In this document: one piece after another, positions 1 through 9,072 of the stretch
Layout of the letters: each line of letters opens with the position of its first letter
Position numbering within the stretch: the first letter of the stretch is position 1
Source of the DNA: Chromobacterium haemolyticum DSM 19808
GTDB lineage: Bacteria; Pseudomonadota; Gammaproteobacteria; Burkholderiales; Chromobacteriaceae
DNA: 64,000 nt
Reading direction: 5' to 3'
Assembly (NCBI RefSeq): GCF_000711885.1
Contig: NZ_JONK01000013.1
Location: forward strand, 1 to 64,000
Program-made: the position numbers and the translations under genes
The notes under the pieces: model-generated
Database searches by the model: none
Told to the model about the DNA's origin: nothing
What the model saw: only the letters and a program-made list of their open reading frames with translations

Positions 1-87
1 GGTGCAAGCACCCTGTTACCGTTCGACTTGCATGTGTAAAGCATGCCGCCAGCGTTCAATCTGAGCCAGGATCAAACTCTTCAGTTC
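1..87 (-). rRNA. rrs: 16S ribosomal RNA, 5' end only (partial)
   Basis: The complement of positions 61-80 is the universal 16S 5' primer site (AGAGTTTGATCCTGGCTCAG), and the sequence to the left continues as the first helices of 16S rRNA. By alignment with the E. coli 5' end, the mature end falls near position 87. The rest of the gene lies outside the window, so this is the start of an rrn operon transcribed leftward. The leader and promoter lie just to the right. Confidence 0.97.
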
Positions 88-260
88 AATTCCAAGCAAA
101 TTTTCTGGCACGCAAGATCAAAGAAACATCGAGACATTTCTCGTCTTGCAGTGCAAGTGTTTGGTCATCGACCGAGCACTTACACCTATCGGTTATTCGT
201 TCTGTTAAAGATCGGTGCGGACCGCTGCGTTTCGTTTCCGTCGCTGCGTTGTCTGCTGAG
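88..260 (-). other. rRNA operon leader region
   Basis: This is the transcribed leader between the predicted rrn start (near 261) and the 16S 5' end. It contains a boxA-like antitermination element and no convincing coding region. An open frame at 43-351 crosses it on the other strand but also runs through the 16S end, so it is not a gene. Confidence 0.75.
203..213 (-). promoter_or_regulatory. boxA-like antitermination element of the rrn leader
   Basis: On the minus strand this reads GATCTTTAACA, close to the rrn boxA consensus TGCTCTTTAACA. It lies between the promoter and the 16S 5' end, where the Nus antitermination complex loads on rRNA transcripts. Confidence 0.7.
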
Positions 261-267
261 GAGGCGA

Positions 268-296
268 ACTATACGTCACACCCCTAAACCCGTCAA
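268..296 (-). promoter_or_regulatory. rrn operon sigma-70 promoter
   Basis: On the minus strand a -35 box TTGACG (291-296) and a -10 box TATAGT (268-273) are separated by exactly 17 bp. Transcription should start near 261. The sequence further upstream (around 300-325) is A/T rich with a TTGTCAAAAAAC run that could act as an UP-like element. Confidence 0.88.
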
Positions 297-473
297 CACC
301 TTTTGTGAAAGTTTTTTGACAACACCCGCCCCATGTAAGCTATCTCCATGATTTATATTGAATCACCCGCGCAAACAAATTTAAGCCTGGCCACCGGCAC
401 TGATAAGGACTGTCGCTTTCGGATTGAAAAAACGATAATTCCTCCCCTCGTCCGCCCTTCTAGAAGCACGATA

Positions 474-1109
474 ATGCGCAACAAAACCTGGATTTTCGAC
501 CTGGACGACACGCTGCACCACGCCAGCGGCGGCATTTTCGCCCACATCAGCCATGCGATGTCAGCCTATATGATGAAACATCTGCAGGTGGACGCCGTGG
601 AAGCGCGCTTGTTGCGGGAGCGTTACTGGGCGCAGTACGGCGCCACCATGCACGGCCTGGTGACCCATCACAACATCGATCCGCACGACTTTCTATTGGA
701 AACCCATAAATTGGAGGAGCTGGAGCAGTGGTTGTTCGCCGAACACAATCTGGCGGAGTCGCTGCGCGCCCTGCCCGGTCGCAAGGTGATTTTCTCCAAC
801 GGGCCGCATCACTATGTGGAAGGCATCTTGCAGCGTTTGGCGATAGAACGGCATTTCCATTCTATTTACGGCGTCGAGCAACTAGACTATGTACCCAAGC
901 CTCACGTGAGCGCCTTCCGTAAAGTGCTGGCCAGAGAGAAACTGGATCCGCGACACTGCATCATGGTGGAGGACTCGCTGCCCAATCTGCTGACGGCGAA
1001 GAAGCTGGGCATGAAAACAATCTGGGTCAGCAAGCAGGTTCGGCGACCAGCGCATGTGGATATCCGCATCTCCTCCATTGGAGAACTGGCGCGCCGACGC
1101 TGGGACTGA
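474..1109 (+). CDS. HAD-superfamily pyrimidine 5'-nucleotidase-like phosphatase
   Basis: The 211-residue product begins MRNKTWIFDLDDTLH, the HAD motif I with nucleophile and acid/base Asp (DLDDT). Later motifs follow: SNGP (motif II) and the Lys-containing stretch YVPKPHVSAF leading to VEDSLPN (motifs III/IV). Length and motif set match the SDT1-like pyrimidine 5'-nucleotidase branch, cytosolic enzymes that dephosphorylate nucleoside monophosphates. The open frame extends upstream to 348, but the internal ATG at 474 places motif I at the N-terminus as in the family, so I chose it. It runs divergently from the rRNA operon. The exact substrate is not visible from sequence. Confidence 0.88.
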   Translation: MRNKTWIFDLDDTLHHASGGIFAHISHAMSAYMMKHLQVDAVEARLLRERYWAQYGATMHGLVTHHNIDPHDFLLETHKLEELEQWLFAEHNLAESLRALPGRKVIFSNGPHHYVEGILQRLAIERHFHSIYGVEQLDYVPKPHVSAFRKVLAREKLDPRHCIMVEDSLPNLLTAKKLGMKTIWVSKQVRRPAHVDIRISSIGELARRRWD

Positions 1110-1116
1110 AATGAAA

Positions 1117-1138
1117 AAAGGCCGGTTTCCCGGCCTTT
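1117..1138. terminator. Bidirectional rho-independent terminator
   Basis: The stem AAAGGCCGG / CCGGCCTTT has a 4-nt loop, with an A-run on the left and a T-containing tract on the right. It sits between the converging HAD gene and potD and can serve both. Confidence 0.8.
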
Positions 1139-1159
1139 CCTATATAGAGAGTGTCCCGC

Positions 1160-2224
1160 TTACTTCAACTTGATCTCGGACCACACCTTGTTCAGCTCGC
1201 GGCGGTCCTTGGCGTTCAGGTCTTTCAGCTGCTGCAGACGCGGCAGTTCGCTGGCGGTCGGGAAGATCGCATGCACCTTGGTCAGTTCCGGTTTGACGAA
1301 CTTGCCAGCGGCGGCGTTGGGATTGCCCGAGCCCATCTCGTTGGTCAGACCGGAAGCGTTCTTGCCGTCCAGCATGAAGTTGATGAACTTGTAGGCCAGG
1401 TCCTTGCGCGGCGCATCCTTCAATACCACGAAGTTGTCCAGCGACAGGGTGTTGCCTTCTTTCTGCAAACCAAAATTGACGCCAAACTTGCGGCCGGCCT
1501 TCTTGGCGTCCTGCTGTGCCTGGTACATATCGTTGGAATAGCCCAGCGCAACATAAATGTTGCCCACGGTCAGCTCCTTGATATAGCTCTGGTTGTTGAA
1601 AGCCGCCCAGTAAGGCTTGGCTTTCAGAATCACGTCGCGCGCGGCTTTCCAGTCCGCCGGATTGGTGGAGTTGGCCGGCTTGCCCAGATACATCAAGGCG
1701 GCGGACACCAATTCGCGCTGAGAATCCAGCACCGTGATCTTGCCCTTGAGCTTGGCCAATACGGCTGGATCGAAGATCAAGGCCCAGCTATTGGCCTTAT
1801 CCAGCAAGCCCAGCTCTTTCAGCTTGGTTTCGTTGTAGCCCAGCAGCGTGGTGGTGAAGGCGTAAGGTACGGAATACTGGTTGCCCTTGTCGAAGAAGCT
1901 GTTCAGATAGCCTGCGTTCAGGTTCTTGAAATTGGGCAGCTGCTTTTTATCCAGCGGCTGAGCCTTACCCTGCTTGATCAGCGCTTCCACCGCGAAGCCG
2001 GTAGGCACCACGATGTCGTAGCCCTTGGCGCCGGCGGCCAGCTTGGCCAGCATTTCTTCGTTATCGCCGTAGAAGTCCTGCACCAGCTTGCACTTGCAGT
2101 AGGCTTCGAAGCTCTTGGCGGTGCTTTCCGACAGGTAGTTGTTCCAGTTGTAGAGGTGCAGTTCTTCCGCTGCGTACGCCTGAGCAGATACGGCCAGGGC
2201 AAGCGTCACGAGGACTTTTTTCAT
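1160..2224 (-). CDS. potD: Polyamine ABC transporter substrate-binding protein (PotD/PotF family)
   Basis: The 354-residue periplasmic binding protein starts with a clear signal peptide (MKKVLVTLALAVSAQAYAA, cleavage after AYA). It continues with the family-typical ELHLYNWNNYLS and YGDNEEMLAKLAAGAKGYDIVVPT. It should capture spermidine and/or putrescine and deliver it to the two permeases encoded upstream. It is the last gene of a leftward pot cluster (ATPase, permease, permease, binding protein). The 214-bp gap to potC holds a hairpin with a T-run and a dispersed repeat, so potD may be expressed partly on its own. The PotD-versus-PotF choice is not certain. Confidence 0.92.
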   Translation of the reverse strand: MKKVLVTLALAVSAQAYAAEELHLYNWNNYLSESTAKSFEAYCKCKLVQDFYGDNEEMLAKLAAGAKGYDIVVPTGFAVEALIKQGKAQPLDKKQLPNFKNLNAGYLNSFFDKGNQYSVPYAFTTTLLGYNETKLKELGLLDKANSWALIFDPAVLAKLKGKITVLDSQRELVSAALMYLGKPANSTNPADWKAARDVILKAKPYWAAFNNQSYIKELTVGNIYVALGYSNDMYQAQQDAKKAGRKFGVNFGLQKEGNTLSLDNFVVLKDAPRKDLAYKFINFMLDGKNASGLTNEMGSGNPNAAAGKFVKPELTKVHAIFPTASELPRLQQLKDLNAKDRRELNKVWSEIKLK

Positions 2225-2267
2225 TGCGTTTTTCCTTCTATTCGCACAAGTGCGTTGCGACTACATG

Positions 2268-2299
2268 AAAAACCGGCCGGCTCCCTTGTGCCCGGCCGG
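2268..2299 (-). terminator. Terminator-like hairpin between potC and potD
   Basis: Read on the minus strand, CCGGCCGG (2292-2299) pairs with CCGGCCGG (2273-2280) across an 11-nt loop and is followed by TTTTT. It lies 44 nt before the potD start codon, downstream of potC. It could end part of the potABC transcript or act as an attenuator for potD. Confidence 0.6.
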
Positions 2300-2340
2300 G
2301 GCCCTACTACTTAGACCCGCCAACAAAACCCCTGGTCCAG

Positions 2341-2420
2341 CGTTGCGCCGACTTGTCGTACGACGGGTACTGCCTGCGTCGGCACGCCTTGGCTCAGGTA
2401 TGCTGCGCGGTTTTGTTTGC
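2341..2420 (+). repeat. Dispersed intergenic repeat, family 2, copy 1
   Basis: This roughly 80-bp stretch aligns, at about 80% by eye, with the minus strand of 29211-29290. Shared blocks include CTTGTCGTAC, GGGTACTG and CGCCTTG. The centre carries a GTAC...GTAC palindromic motif. It lies in the potC-potD gap. Confidence 0.65.
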
Positions 2421-2438
2421 GGCTCTTAAAACAGGCTT

Positions 2439-3233
2439 TTAGCCATTGGCCCGCAATGCGCTGGGCGACACGCGCGAAGCAATGACGATCAGCACCAAGG
2501 TCAACAACATCAGCAAACTGGAAACCGCGTTCACCTCCGGCGTCACCGCGATCTTGATCATCGAGTAGATCTCCAACGGCAGCATGCTGGCGCCGGCGCC
2601 GGCGGTGAAGAAGGTGATCACGAAGTCGTCAATGGACAGGGTGAAGGCCATCAACGCGCCGGCAATGATGCCAGGCTTGATCACCGGCAGAGTGATCAGT
2701 CGGAAGGCCTGGAACGGCGTCGCGCCCAGATCTCGCGCCGCTTCCACCAAGCTGTCGTCCATGCCTTGCATCCGCGCCCGCACCACGATGGCGACAAAGC
2801 CGATGCAGAAGGCCACATGGGACAGCAGGATGGTGATCATACCCAGTTCCAGAATGCCGATGAGCTGATTGACGATGACGAAGAAGATCACCAGCGACAC
2901 CCCCATCAGCAGTTCCGGGATGGCAATGGGCGTCAGCACCAGGAAGGGCAGCAGGCGCAGCTTGTAACGATGCATGGCGATACCGGCCAGCGTGCCCAGC
3001 ACGGTGGAGCACGCGCTGGCGATGATGCCGATGATCAGCGAGTTGGCCGCCGCGCTCAGCATCTTCTCGTTGTGGAACAGCTTGTCGTACCACTTGAGAG
3101 TGAAGCCCACCCATTCCGCGTTGAGCCTGGAGTCGTTGAACGAGTACAGCACCACGATGACCAACGGCAGGTAGAGGAAGAGATAGGTCAGCAGCGCCGA
3201 CGCCCACAACCAACGGGATTGTTTCTTAGCCAC
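2439..3233 (-). CDS. potC: Polyamine ABC transporter permease (PotC/PotI family)
   Basis: The 264-residue inner-membrane protein has about six hydrophobic segments and the permease EAA motif EAARDLGATPFQAFRLITLP (around residues 165-185), which contacts the ATPase. It pairs with the preceding permease to form the channel for the polyamine importer. Its start overlaps the end of potB by 8 bp, indicating translational coupling. Length is typical of PotC/PotI. Confidence 0.92.
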   Translation of the reverse strand: MAKKQSRWLWASALLTYLFLYLPLVIVVLYSFNDSRLNAEWVGFTLKWYDKLFHNEKMLSAAANSLIIGIIASACSTVLGTLAGIAMHRYKLRLLPFLVLTPIAIPELLMGVSLVIFFVIVNQLIGILELGMITILLSHVAFCIGFVAIVVRARMQGMDDSLVEAARDLGATPFQAFRLITLPVIKPGIIAGALMAFTLSIDDFVITFFTAGAGASMLPLEIYSMIKIAVTPEVNAVSSLLMLLTLVLIVIASRVSPSALRANG

Positions 3234-4119
3234 GTTTTTTACCTCCTCTGCCCACCATCGCGCCCAAGGCCGCGATCAGCAGCACGCCGCCCGTCAACAT
3301 GATGGACAGCACCGAGCCGAACGGCCAATCACGAGTGTCCAGGATCTGCTGCTTGATCAGGTTGCCGATCATGATGGAATCGGTGCCGCCCAAGATGTCA
3401 GGGATGGCGAACATGCCTAGCGCGGGAATGAACACCAGCGCGGAGCCCGCGAACACACCGGGCAGCGACAGCGGCCATGTAACTCGCCAGAAGCGTTGCC
3501 AGGCGTTGGCGCCCAAATCCTGCGCCGCGTCCAACAAGGCCATGTCATGCTTTTCCAGATTGGCGTACAACGGTAACACCATGAAGGGCAGGTGCACGTA
3601 GACCAGGCCGACGATGACGGCGAACGGGGTGAACAGCAGGCGCACCGGCTCGAAGCCCAGCGACGTCACCGCCACATTGAGCATCTTGGTGAACGCCGAC
3701 TGCGGCCCCAGGATAATCATCCAGGCGTAGATGCGGATCAGGAAGTTGGACCAAAACGGCAGGATCACCAGCAACAGCATCAAGTCGCGGTATTTCTTGC
3801 CGGAACGGGCGATCAGCCAGGCCAGCGGGTAGGCCATCAGCAGGCAGACCACCGTGGTGATCCCCGCGTAGCCGGCGGATTTGATGAACAGCTCGATATA
3901 GAGCGGTTCATCCACTAGCCGGTAGAAGTTGTCCAGGGTCAGATCCCAGACCAGCTTGCCTTCCTCAAGGTAATACATCGGCGCGAGACCGCCGTAATCG
4001 CCCGGATTGCGGAAAGCCGCCACCACCATGATTAGCGACGGCACCAGGAAAAACAGGATCAGGTAGACCAGCGGCGGCCACGACAGCGCCCACTTGCCGA
4101 ATCGATCTCGAATCGCCAT
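3226..4119 (-). CDS. potB: Polyamine ABC transporter permease (PotB/PotH family)
   Basis: The 297-residue inner-membrane protein has a long first hydrophobic segment, several further membrane segments, and the EAA-type loop DAAQDLGANAWQRFWRVTWP. The segment PLAWLIARSGKKYRDLMLLL followed by ILPFWSNFLIRIYAWM is typical of PotH-like permeases. It starts 6 bp after the ATPase gene and overlaps potC, so it belongs to one operon. The sequence leans toward PotH (putrescine) over PotB. Confidence 0.9.
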   Translation of the reverse strand: MAIRDRFGKWALSWPPLVYLILFFLVPSLIMVVAAFRNPGDYGGLAPMYYLEEGKLVWDLTLDNFYRLVDEPLYIELFIKSAGYAGITTVVCLLMAYPLAWLIARSGKKYRDLMLLLVILPFWSNFLIRIYAWMIILGPQSAFTKMLNVAVTSLGFEPVRLLFTPFAVIVGLVYVHLPFMVLPLYANLEKHDMALLDAAQDLGANAWQRFWRVTWPLSLPGVFAGSALVFIPALGMFAIPDILGGTDSIMIGNLIKQQILDTRDWPFGSVLSIMLTGGVLLIAALGAMVGRGGKKRG

Positions 4120-4125
4120 GCGCGT

Positions 4126-5211
4126 TTACTCCGTCAGGAAGCTGCCGGCGTCGAAGCGCCAGGCCAGTTCCACGATGTCGTTGTCGTCAAAGAATTTGGC
4201 GACGCCCGGGATGCTGTTGGGCAGCATCGCTTCCACCATCACGCCTTCGCCCACTTCCACCACGTAGAGCGTGACGTCGCCCAGGTACAGGCAGTCGTGG
4301 ACGCGGCCCTTGAAATAAGCCTCGTCGTTGTGAGCGGGCAGACTTTTGTCCAGTTTGACCTTCTCCGGCCGCAACGCCAGCCAGCCGGTCTGCCCTTCGC
4401 GCACGTCCGGCACGGTCAGACAGCGCACTTCGCCGCAGCCTTTCAGGTCTACCAGCATCGTGTCGCCATCCACGCTCTTGACCTTGCCCTCCAGCACATT
4501 GCACTGGCCGAGGAAGTCCGCGACGAAGCGGTTCTTGGGCTTGCTGTAAATGGTTTCCGGCGCGTCCAATTGCTCCACCTGACCATGGCTCATCACCGCG
4601 ATGCGATGGCTGAGCGCCAGCGCTTCGCCCTGGTCGTGGGTGACGTAAACGAAGGTGATGCCCACTTCTTTTTGCAGATTGATCAGTTCCAGCTGCATTT
4701 CTTCGCGCAGCTTGGCGTCCAGCGCGGACAAGGGCTCGTCCAACAGCAGCAGCCGCGGGCGGTCCACCAGCGCTCGGGCGATGGCCACGCGCTGACGCTG
4801 GCCGCCGGACATCTCATGCGGGTAGCGGTCGCCGAACTGGGTCAGACGCACGTCTTCCAGCAACTCATCCACCTGGGCGGCGATCTTGTCTTTGTCCCAC
4901 TTGGCCATTTTGAGCGGGAAAGCGATGTTCTCGCGCACTGTCATATGCGGGAACAAGGCATAGCTTTGAAACACGGTATGCACCGGACGTTTTTCCGGCT
5001 GCACCTGCGACATGTCTTGACCGTCCAGCAGAATCTGGCCGGAATCCGGCTGCTCGAAACCGGCCAACATGCGCAGCAAGGTGGTCTTGCCGCAACCGGA
5101 GGGCCCGAGCAGGGTGAAGAACTCGCCAGCTTCTACCGACAAGCTGACATTGTTGACCGCCGTGTAGTCGCCGAAGCGCTTGACGACATTTTTGATTTCA
5201 AGGAGAGCCAT
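4126..5211 (-). CDS. potA: Polyamine ABC transporter ATP-binding protein (PotA/PotG family)
   Basis: The 361-residue cytoplasmic ATPase carries Walker A GPSGCGKTT, the signature MSGGQRQRVAIARAL, Walker B LLLLDEPLSALD and the switch His in YVTHDQ. A C-terminal TOBE-like regulatory domain follows. The open frame continues upstream to 5445, but the start MALLEIKNVVKRFGDY at 5211 matches family N-termini and has a purine-rich GGGGAAG just before it. It is the first gene of the leftward potABCD cluster. The 273 bp upstream (5212-5484) is A/T richer and probably holds the promoter; no clear boxes stand out. Confidence 0.93.
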   Translation of the reverse strand: MALLEIKNVVKRFGDYTAVNNVSLSVEAGEFFTLLGPSGCGKTTLLRMLAGFEQPDSGQILLDGQDMSQVQPEKRPVHTVFQSYALFPHMTVRENIAFPLKMAKWDKDKIAAQVDELLEDVRLTQFGDRYPHEMSGGQRQRVAIARALVDRPRLLLLDEPLSALDAKLREEMQLELINLQKEVGITFVYVTHDQGEALALSHRIAVMSHGQVEQLDAPETIYSKPKNRFVADFLGQCNVLEGKVKSVDGDTMLVDLKGCGEVRCLTVPDVREGQTGWLALRPEKVKLDKSLPAHNDEAYFKGRVHDCLYLGDVTLYVVEVGEGVMVEAMLPNSIPGVAKFFDDNDIVELAWRFDAGSFLTE

Positions 5212-5484
5212 TATCTTCCCCGCCCAAGAAAAAGGGCGCCAGTTTAACAAAAAAGATAAAGCTGAGGCCGTTGAAATCCCTTGAAAATTCAAGACCTCAG
5301 CGCATTTTTTCCATTGTGCGTGCCAAGCGTTCGAACCGGGGCGGTAAGTTGCTATTTTCTCAGCAGAAAACCACGCGCGGTCCGCTGATTTTCGATGCGG
5401 CGCAACATGGTTCCAATTCAAATAATTGATGCTTTTTGACAACAACGGTCGGCATCTCGCCGTCTACGAGCCGCCAAACGACGC

Positions 5485-6540
5485 TTACCACTGCCCTTCA
5501 TTAAAGAAACGGCGATAGCGCTCCACCCAGCTCGAGATGTCGAAACCGTTGGCCTTCAGCCAGTCGTGGTCGTAGTAGCTGCCCAGGTAGCGGTTGCCGT
5601 CATCGCAGATCAGCGTGACGATGGAGCCGCTGCGGCCCTGACTGCGCATCTGCCCCACCAGTTCGCAAACGCCGTAAAAATTAGTGCCGGTGGAACCGCC
5701 GCAACGACGACCCAGCACTTCTTCCAGAAAGTGGATGGCGGCGTAGCTGGCAACATTGGGCACCCGGATCACACTGTCGATGACTGTTGGAATGAAAGAG
5801 GGTTCCACCCGAGGCCGACCAATGCCTTCCACCCCGGAGCCGCCCTCGCAGCGGCAATCCATGCTGCTGGTATGGAAACTGTCGTAGAACACCGAGTTTT
5901 CCGGGTCCACCACGCAAACCTTGGTCGGCAACTTCTGGTAGCGCACGTAGCGGCCAAAAGTGGCCGAAGTGCCGCCGGTTCCGGCGCCGCAGACGATCCA
6001 GTCCGGCACCGGATTGGGTTCGTACGCCATTTGGGTGAAAATGGTGTCGGCGATATTATTGTTGCCGCGCCAGTCTGTGGCGCGCTCGGCATAGGTGAAC
6101 TGGTCCATGTAATGACCATTCAGCTCCTGCGCCAGACGCTTGGATTCGTCGTAAATGGTGGCCGGATCGTCCACCAAGTGGCTGCGCCCGCCATAGAATT
6201 CGATGGCGCGAATTTTTTCCTGCGAGGTGCTCTTGGGCATCACCGCGATGAAGGGCAAGCCCAACAAGCGGGAAAAATAGGCCTCGGACACAGCGGTGCT
6301 ACCGCTGGATGCCTCGATGATGGTGCTGCCTTCGCGTATCCAGCCATTGCACAAGCCGTACAGAAACAAGGAGCGCGCCAGCCTGTGCTTGAGGCTGCCG
6401 GTGGGGTGAGTGGATTCGTCCTTGAAATAGAGCTGTATCTCCGGCGCGCCGGGGATGGGCAACGGAATCAGATGCGTGTCGCTGGAGCGATTGAAATCGG
6501 CCTCGATCTTGCGCACTGCCTGGGCAACCCAATCAGTCAT
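5485..6540 (-). CDS. PLP-dependent cysteine synthase-family protein, likely L-cysteine desulfhydrase
   Basis: The 351-residue fold-type II PLP enzyme binds the cofactor at Lys in HPTGSLKHRLA. The phosphate loop is GAGTGGTSATFGRY and the substrate loop is EASSGSTAVSEAYF. The pattern TGSLKHR and the long C-terminal part resemble the Cds1-like cysteine desulfhydrase subgroup more than CysK/CysM. It would release sulfide, pyruvate and ammonia from cysteine. The start at 6540 (MTDWVAQAVRKIEADF) is preferred over an upstream ATG because it matches the family. It is a single-gene unit between potA and ompW. Substrate is inferred. Confidence 0.75.
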   Translation of the reverse strand: MTDWVAQAVRKIEADFNRSSDTHLIPLPIPGAPEIQLYFKDESTHPTGSLKHRLARSLFLYGLCNGWIREGSTIIEASSGSTAVSEAYFSRLLGLPFIAVMPKSTSQEKIRAIEFYGGRSHLVDDPATIYDESKRLAQELNGHYMDQFTYAERATDWRGNNNIADTIFTQMAYEPNPVPDWIVCGAGTGGTSATFGRYVRYQKLPTKVCVVDPENSVFYDSFHTSSMDCRCEGGSGVEGIGRPRVEPSFIPTVIDSVIRVPNVASYAAIHFLEEVLGRRCGGSTGTNFYGVCELVGQMRSQGRSGSIVTLICDDGNRYLGSYYDHDWLKANGFDISSWVERYRRFFNEGQW

Positions 6541-6596
6541 CTTGCTTCTCCAGTGTCGGAAAGTTCTCAATCGGCCATTCTAACGCGACAAGCAAG

Positions 6597-6620
6597 AAAA
6601 AACGCCCCGTAGGGCGTTTT
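6597..6620 (-). terminator. Rho-independent terminator of ompW
   Basis: On the minus strand the hairpin CGCCC / GGGCG, extended by A-T pairs and with a 4-nt loop, is followed by a run of T (complement of 6597-6602). It lies 22 bp beyond the ompW stop codon. Confidence 0.85.
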
Positions 6621-6642
6621 GGGCTCGTATATGGTTTTACGA

Positions 6643-7260
6643 TCAGAACTTGGTGCCGAAGCCGATGCCGAATACCCACGGGTTGATTTTCAGTTCGCCC
6701 AGTTTGGCGCCGCCCAGTTGATCGGCGGTCACGTCTGTCTTGATCCAGATTTTCTTAACGTCCAGGTTGACGAACCAATTCTTGTTGATCGCGTAGTCGG
6801 CGCCAAGTTGCAGCGCCGGGCCCCAGCTGTTTTTCTTCACGCTCAGATCCGTCACGCCAGCCACTTTCAGGCCATCATTATAGAAGCGGGTGTAGTTGAT
6901 GCCGGCGCCCACATACGGACGGAAGGTGGCGTCCGGCGCGAAATGGTATTGCAGGGTCAGGGTCGGCGGCAGCACCGATACTTTGCCGACGGAACCGAAA
7001 GCGTTAGTGGTGATTTCGTGGCGAGTGGTGCCCAGAATCAGCTCGGCGCCGATATTGTTGGTGATCATGTAGGTGAAGTCGACTTCCGGCGCCCAAGAGT
7101 CTTTGGCATCGACATTCAAGCCCGCCACCGCGCCAGAGTTACTCCAACTGGCGTCCGGGTTAACATTGATCACGCGGAAGCGCGCCAGAATGTCGCCTTG
7201 GGCGGCAAAGGCGCTAGCGGAAACCAGGCCGATCATTGCGGCGAGAGCGAGCTTTTTCAT
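6643..7260 (-). CDS. ompW: OmpW-family outer membrane protein
   Basis: The 205-residue product has a signal peptide (MKKLALAAMIGLVSASAFA) and then GDILARFRVINVNPDAS, the conserved N-terminal strand of OmpW. It ends in NPWVFGIGFGTKF with a terminal Phe, as expected for an outer membrane barrel. OmpW forms an 8-stranded beta-barrel for small hydrophobic solutes. The start at 7260 is chosen over the ATG at 7278 because an AGGAG ribosome binding site sits just before it. Monocistronic, with its own terminator. Confidence 0.93.
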   Translation of the reverse strand: MKKLALAAMIGLVSASAFAAQGDILARFRVINVNPDASWSNSGAVAGLNVDAKDSWAPEVDFTYMITNNIGAELILGTTRHEITTNAFGSVGKVSVLPPTLTLQYHFAPDATFRPYVGAGINYTRFYNDGLKVAGVTDLSVKKNSWGPALQLGADYAINKNWFVNLDVKKIWIKTDVTADQLGGAKLGELKINPWVFGIGFGTKF

Positions 7261-7410
7261 ATTGGGTTCTCCTGTCATGTTTGGTCGAATGCAGGCCTGG
7301 CGCTTGCCGCCATCGTTGACTTTGACTGCGGGCAGCAGTAGCGTTCGGCGTCCGGTGGCAGATTATCCAAGCACCTAATATCAAACTTTGCGCCAGATCA
7401 TGAGATGGTC

Positions 7411-8886
7411 ATGAAATATGCAGATTTACGGGAGTTTGTCTCCCAATTGGAACAACAAGGCCTGCTGAAACGAATTGCGGCCCCGGTCTCCCCGCACCTG
7501 GAGATGACCGAGATCGGCGACAGGGTACTGAAAGCCGGCGGCCCGGCGCTGCTGTTCGAACAGCCAGTCAAGGACGGCAAGCGTTTCGATTACCCGGTGC
7601 TGGCCAATTTGTTCGGCACGCCCGAACGGGTGGCGCTAGGCATGGGCGCCGCAGACGTAATGCAACTGCGCGAGATCGGCAAGACCCTGGCCTACCTCAA
7701 AGAGCCGGAGCCGCCCAAGGGGCTGAAAGACGCCTGGGACAAGCTGCCCTTGCTGAAGCAACTGCTGTCGATGGCGCCGAAGGAAGTCGGCAAAGCGCCA
7801 TGCCAGCAAATCGTCTGGGAAGGCGAGGAGGTGGATCTGCAGCGCTTGCCGATCCAGCACTGCTGGCCCGGAGACGTGGCCCCGCTGATCACCTGGGGCC
7901 TGACCGTGACCCGCGGGCCCAACAAGAAACGCCAGAACCTGGGCATCTATCGTCAGCAGTTAATCGGCCGGAACCGCGTCATCATGCGCTGGCTGGCCCA
8001 CCGTGGCGGCGCGCTGGATTACCGCGAGTTCCGCCAGCAATTCCCGGATCGTCCCTATCCGGTGGCGGTAGTGCTGGGTTGCGATCCGGCGACGATACTG
8101 GGCGCGGTGACGCCGGTGCCGGACACCCTCTCCGAATACCAGTTCGCCGGACTGCTGCGCGGCAGCCGCACCGAGTTGGTGAAATGCCTAGGTTCGGACC
8201 TTCAAGTGCCGGCGCGCGCCGAAATCGTGCTGGAAGGGCATATCCACCCGAACGACACCGCGATGGAGGGCCCTTACGGCGACCACACCGGCTATTACAA
8301 CGAGCAGGACCGCTTCCCGGTGCTGACCGTGGACCGCGTCACCCTGCGCGAAAACGCGATCTATCACAGCACCTACACCGGCAAGCCGCCGGACGAGCCA
8401 GCGGTGCTGGGCGTGGCGCTGAACGAGGTGTTCGTGCCCATCCTGCAAAAGCAGTTTCCGGAGATCGTCGATTTCTACCTGCCGCCGGAAGGCTGCAGCT
8501 ACCGGATGGCGGTGGTCAGCATCAAAAAGCAATACCCCGGCCACGCCAAGCGGGTGATGATGGGCTGCTGGAGCTTCCTGCGCCAGTTCATGTACACCAA
8601 GTTCATCGTGGTGGTGGACGACGACGTCAATACCCGGGACTGGAAGGAAGTGATCTGGGCGATCACCACCCGCATGGACCCGGTGCGCGACACCACCTTG
8701 ATCGAGCACACGCCGATCGACTACCTGGACTTCGCCAGCCCGGTGTCCGGCCTGGGCGGCAAGATGGGCCTGGACGCCACCAACAAGATGCCCGGCGAAA
8801 CCAGCCGAGAATGGGGCGTGCCCATCGTGATGGACGAGGCGGTCAAACAACGCGTTGACGGGATGTGGCGGGATTTGGGCATTTAA
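7411..8886 (+). CDS. ubiD: 4-hydroxy-3-polyprenylbenzoate decarboxylase UbiD
   Basis: The 491-residue product begins [17 protein letters not shown], nearly the standard UbiD N-terminus, and has the family length. Recognisable blocks are [16 protein letters not shown], the central [16 protein letters not shown] with acidic residues around the prenylated-FMN site, and DATNKMPGE near the end. It removes the carboxyl group from the polyprenylated ring in ubiquinone synthesis. An alternative ATG at 7405 adds two residues. The prFMN-making partner UbiX is not in this window. Confidence 0.95.
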   Translation: MKYADLREFVSQLEQQGLLKRIAAPVSPHLEMTEIGDRVLKAGGPALLFEQPVKDGKRFDYPVLANLFGTPERVALGMGAADVMQLREIGKTLAYLKEPEPPKGLKDAWDKLPLLKQLLSMAPKEVGKAPCQQIVWEGEEVDLQRLPIQHCWPGDVAPLITWGLTVTRGPNKKRQNLGIYRQQLIGRNRVIMRWLAHRGGALDYREFRQQFPDRPYPVAVVLGCDPATILGAVTPVPDTLSEYQFAGLLRGSRTELVKCLGSDLQVPARAEIVLEGHIHPNDTAMEGPYGDHTGYYNEQDRFPVLTVDRVTLRENAIYHSTYTGKPPDEPAVLGVALNEVFVPILQKQFPEIVDFYLPPEGCSYRMAVVSIKKQYPGHAKRVMMGCWSFLRQFMYTKFIVVVDDDVNTRDWKEVIWAITTRMDPVRDTTLIEHTPIDYLDFASPVSGLGGKMGLDATNKMPGETSREWGVPIVMDEAVKQRVDGMWRDLGI

Positions 8887-8901
8887 CGCCAGCGACAAAA
8901 G

Positions 8902-8931
8902 AAACGGCCCCAAGATCCATTGGGGCCGTTT
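8902..8931 (+). terminator. Rho-independent terminator of ubiD
   Basis: An 11-bp perfect stem AAACGGCCCCA / TGGGGCCGTTT with an 8-nt loop lies 15 bp after the ubiD stop codon. Confidence 0.85.
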
Positions 8932-8943
8932 GTCTACTCAGAG

Positions 8944-9068
8944 CCTGTTCATAATCTCGCGAGGGAAGGCGAAAACAGCTGAGAATGCAGAGTGTACACA
9001 GGGTACATGAGCATTTCGAAGACGTCCTCGCCGAGTCTGTCTCACGACGCGCAGTAGACCGTGAACAG
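8944..9068 (+). repeat. Dispersed intergenic repeat, family 1, copy A
   Basis: This 125-bp element has ends in inverted orientation (CCTGTTCA ... TGAACAG), an internal CTCGCGAG and a central GTACACAGGGTACATGAGCA. It resembles 49985-50112 and 60119-60256, plus a fragment at 60015-60070. It lies between the convergent ubiD and the 106-aa gene. Confidence 0.75.
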
Positions 9069-9072
9069 ATTT

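Noticed and set aside
43-351. Open frame across the 16S 5' end and rrn leader
   Set aside because: It runs through the 16S gene and the rRNA promoter on the opposite strand and has no recognisable product.
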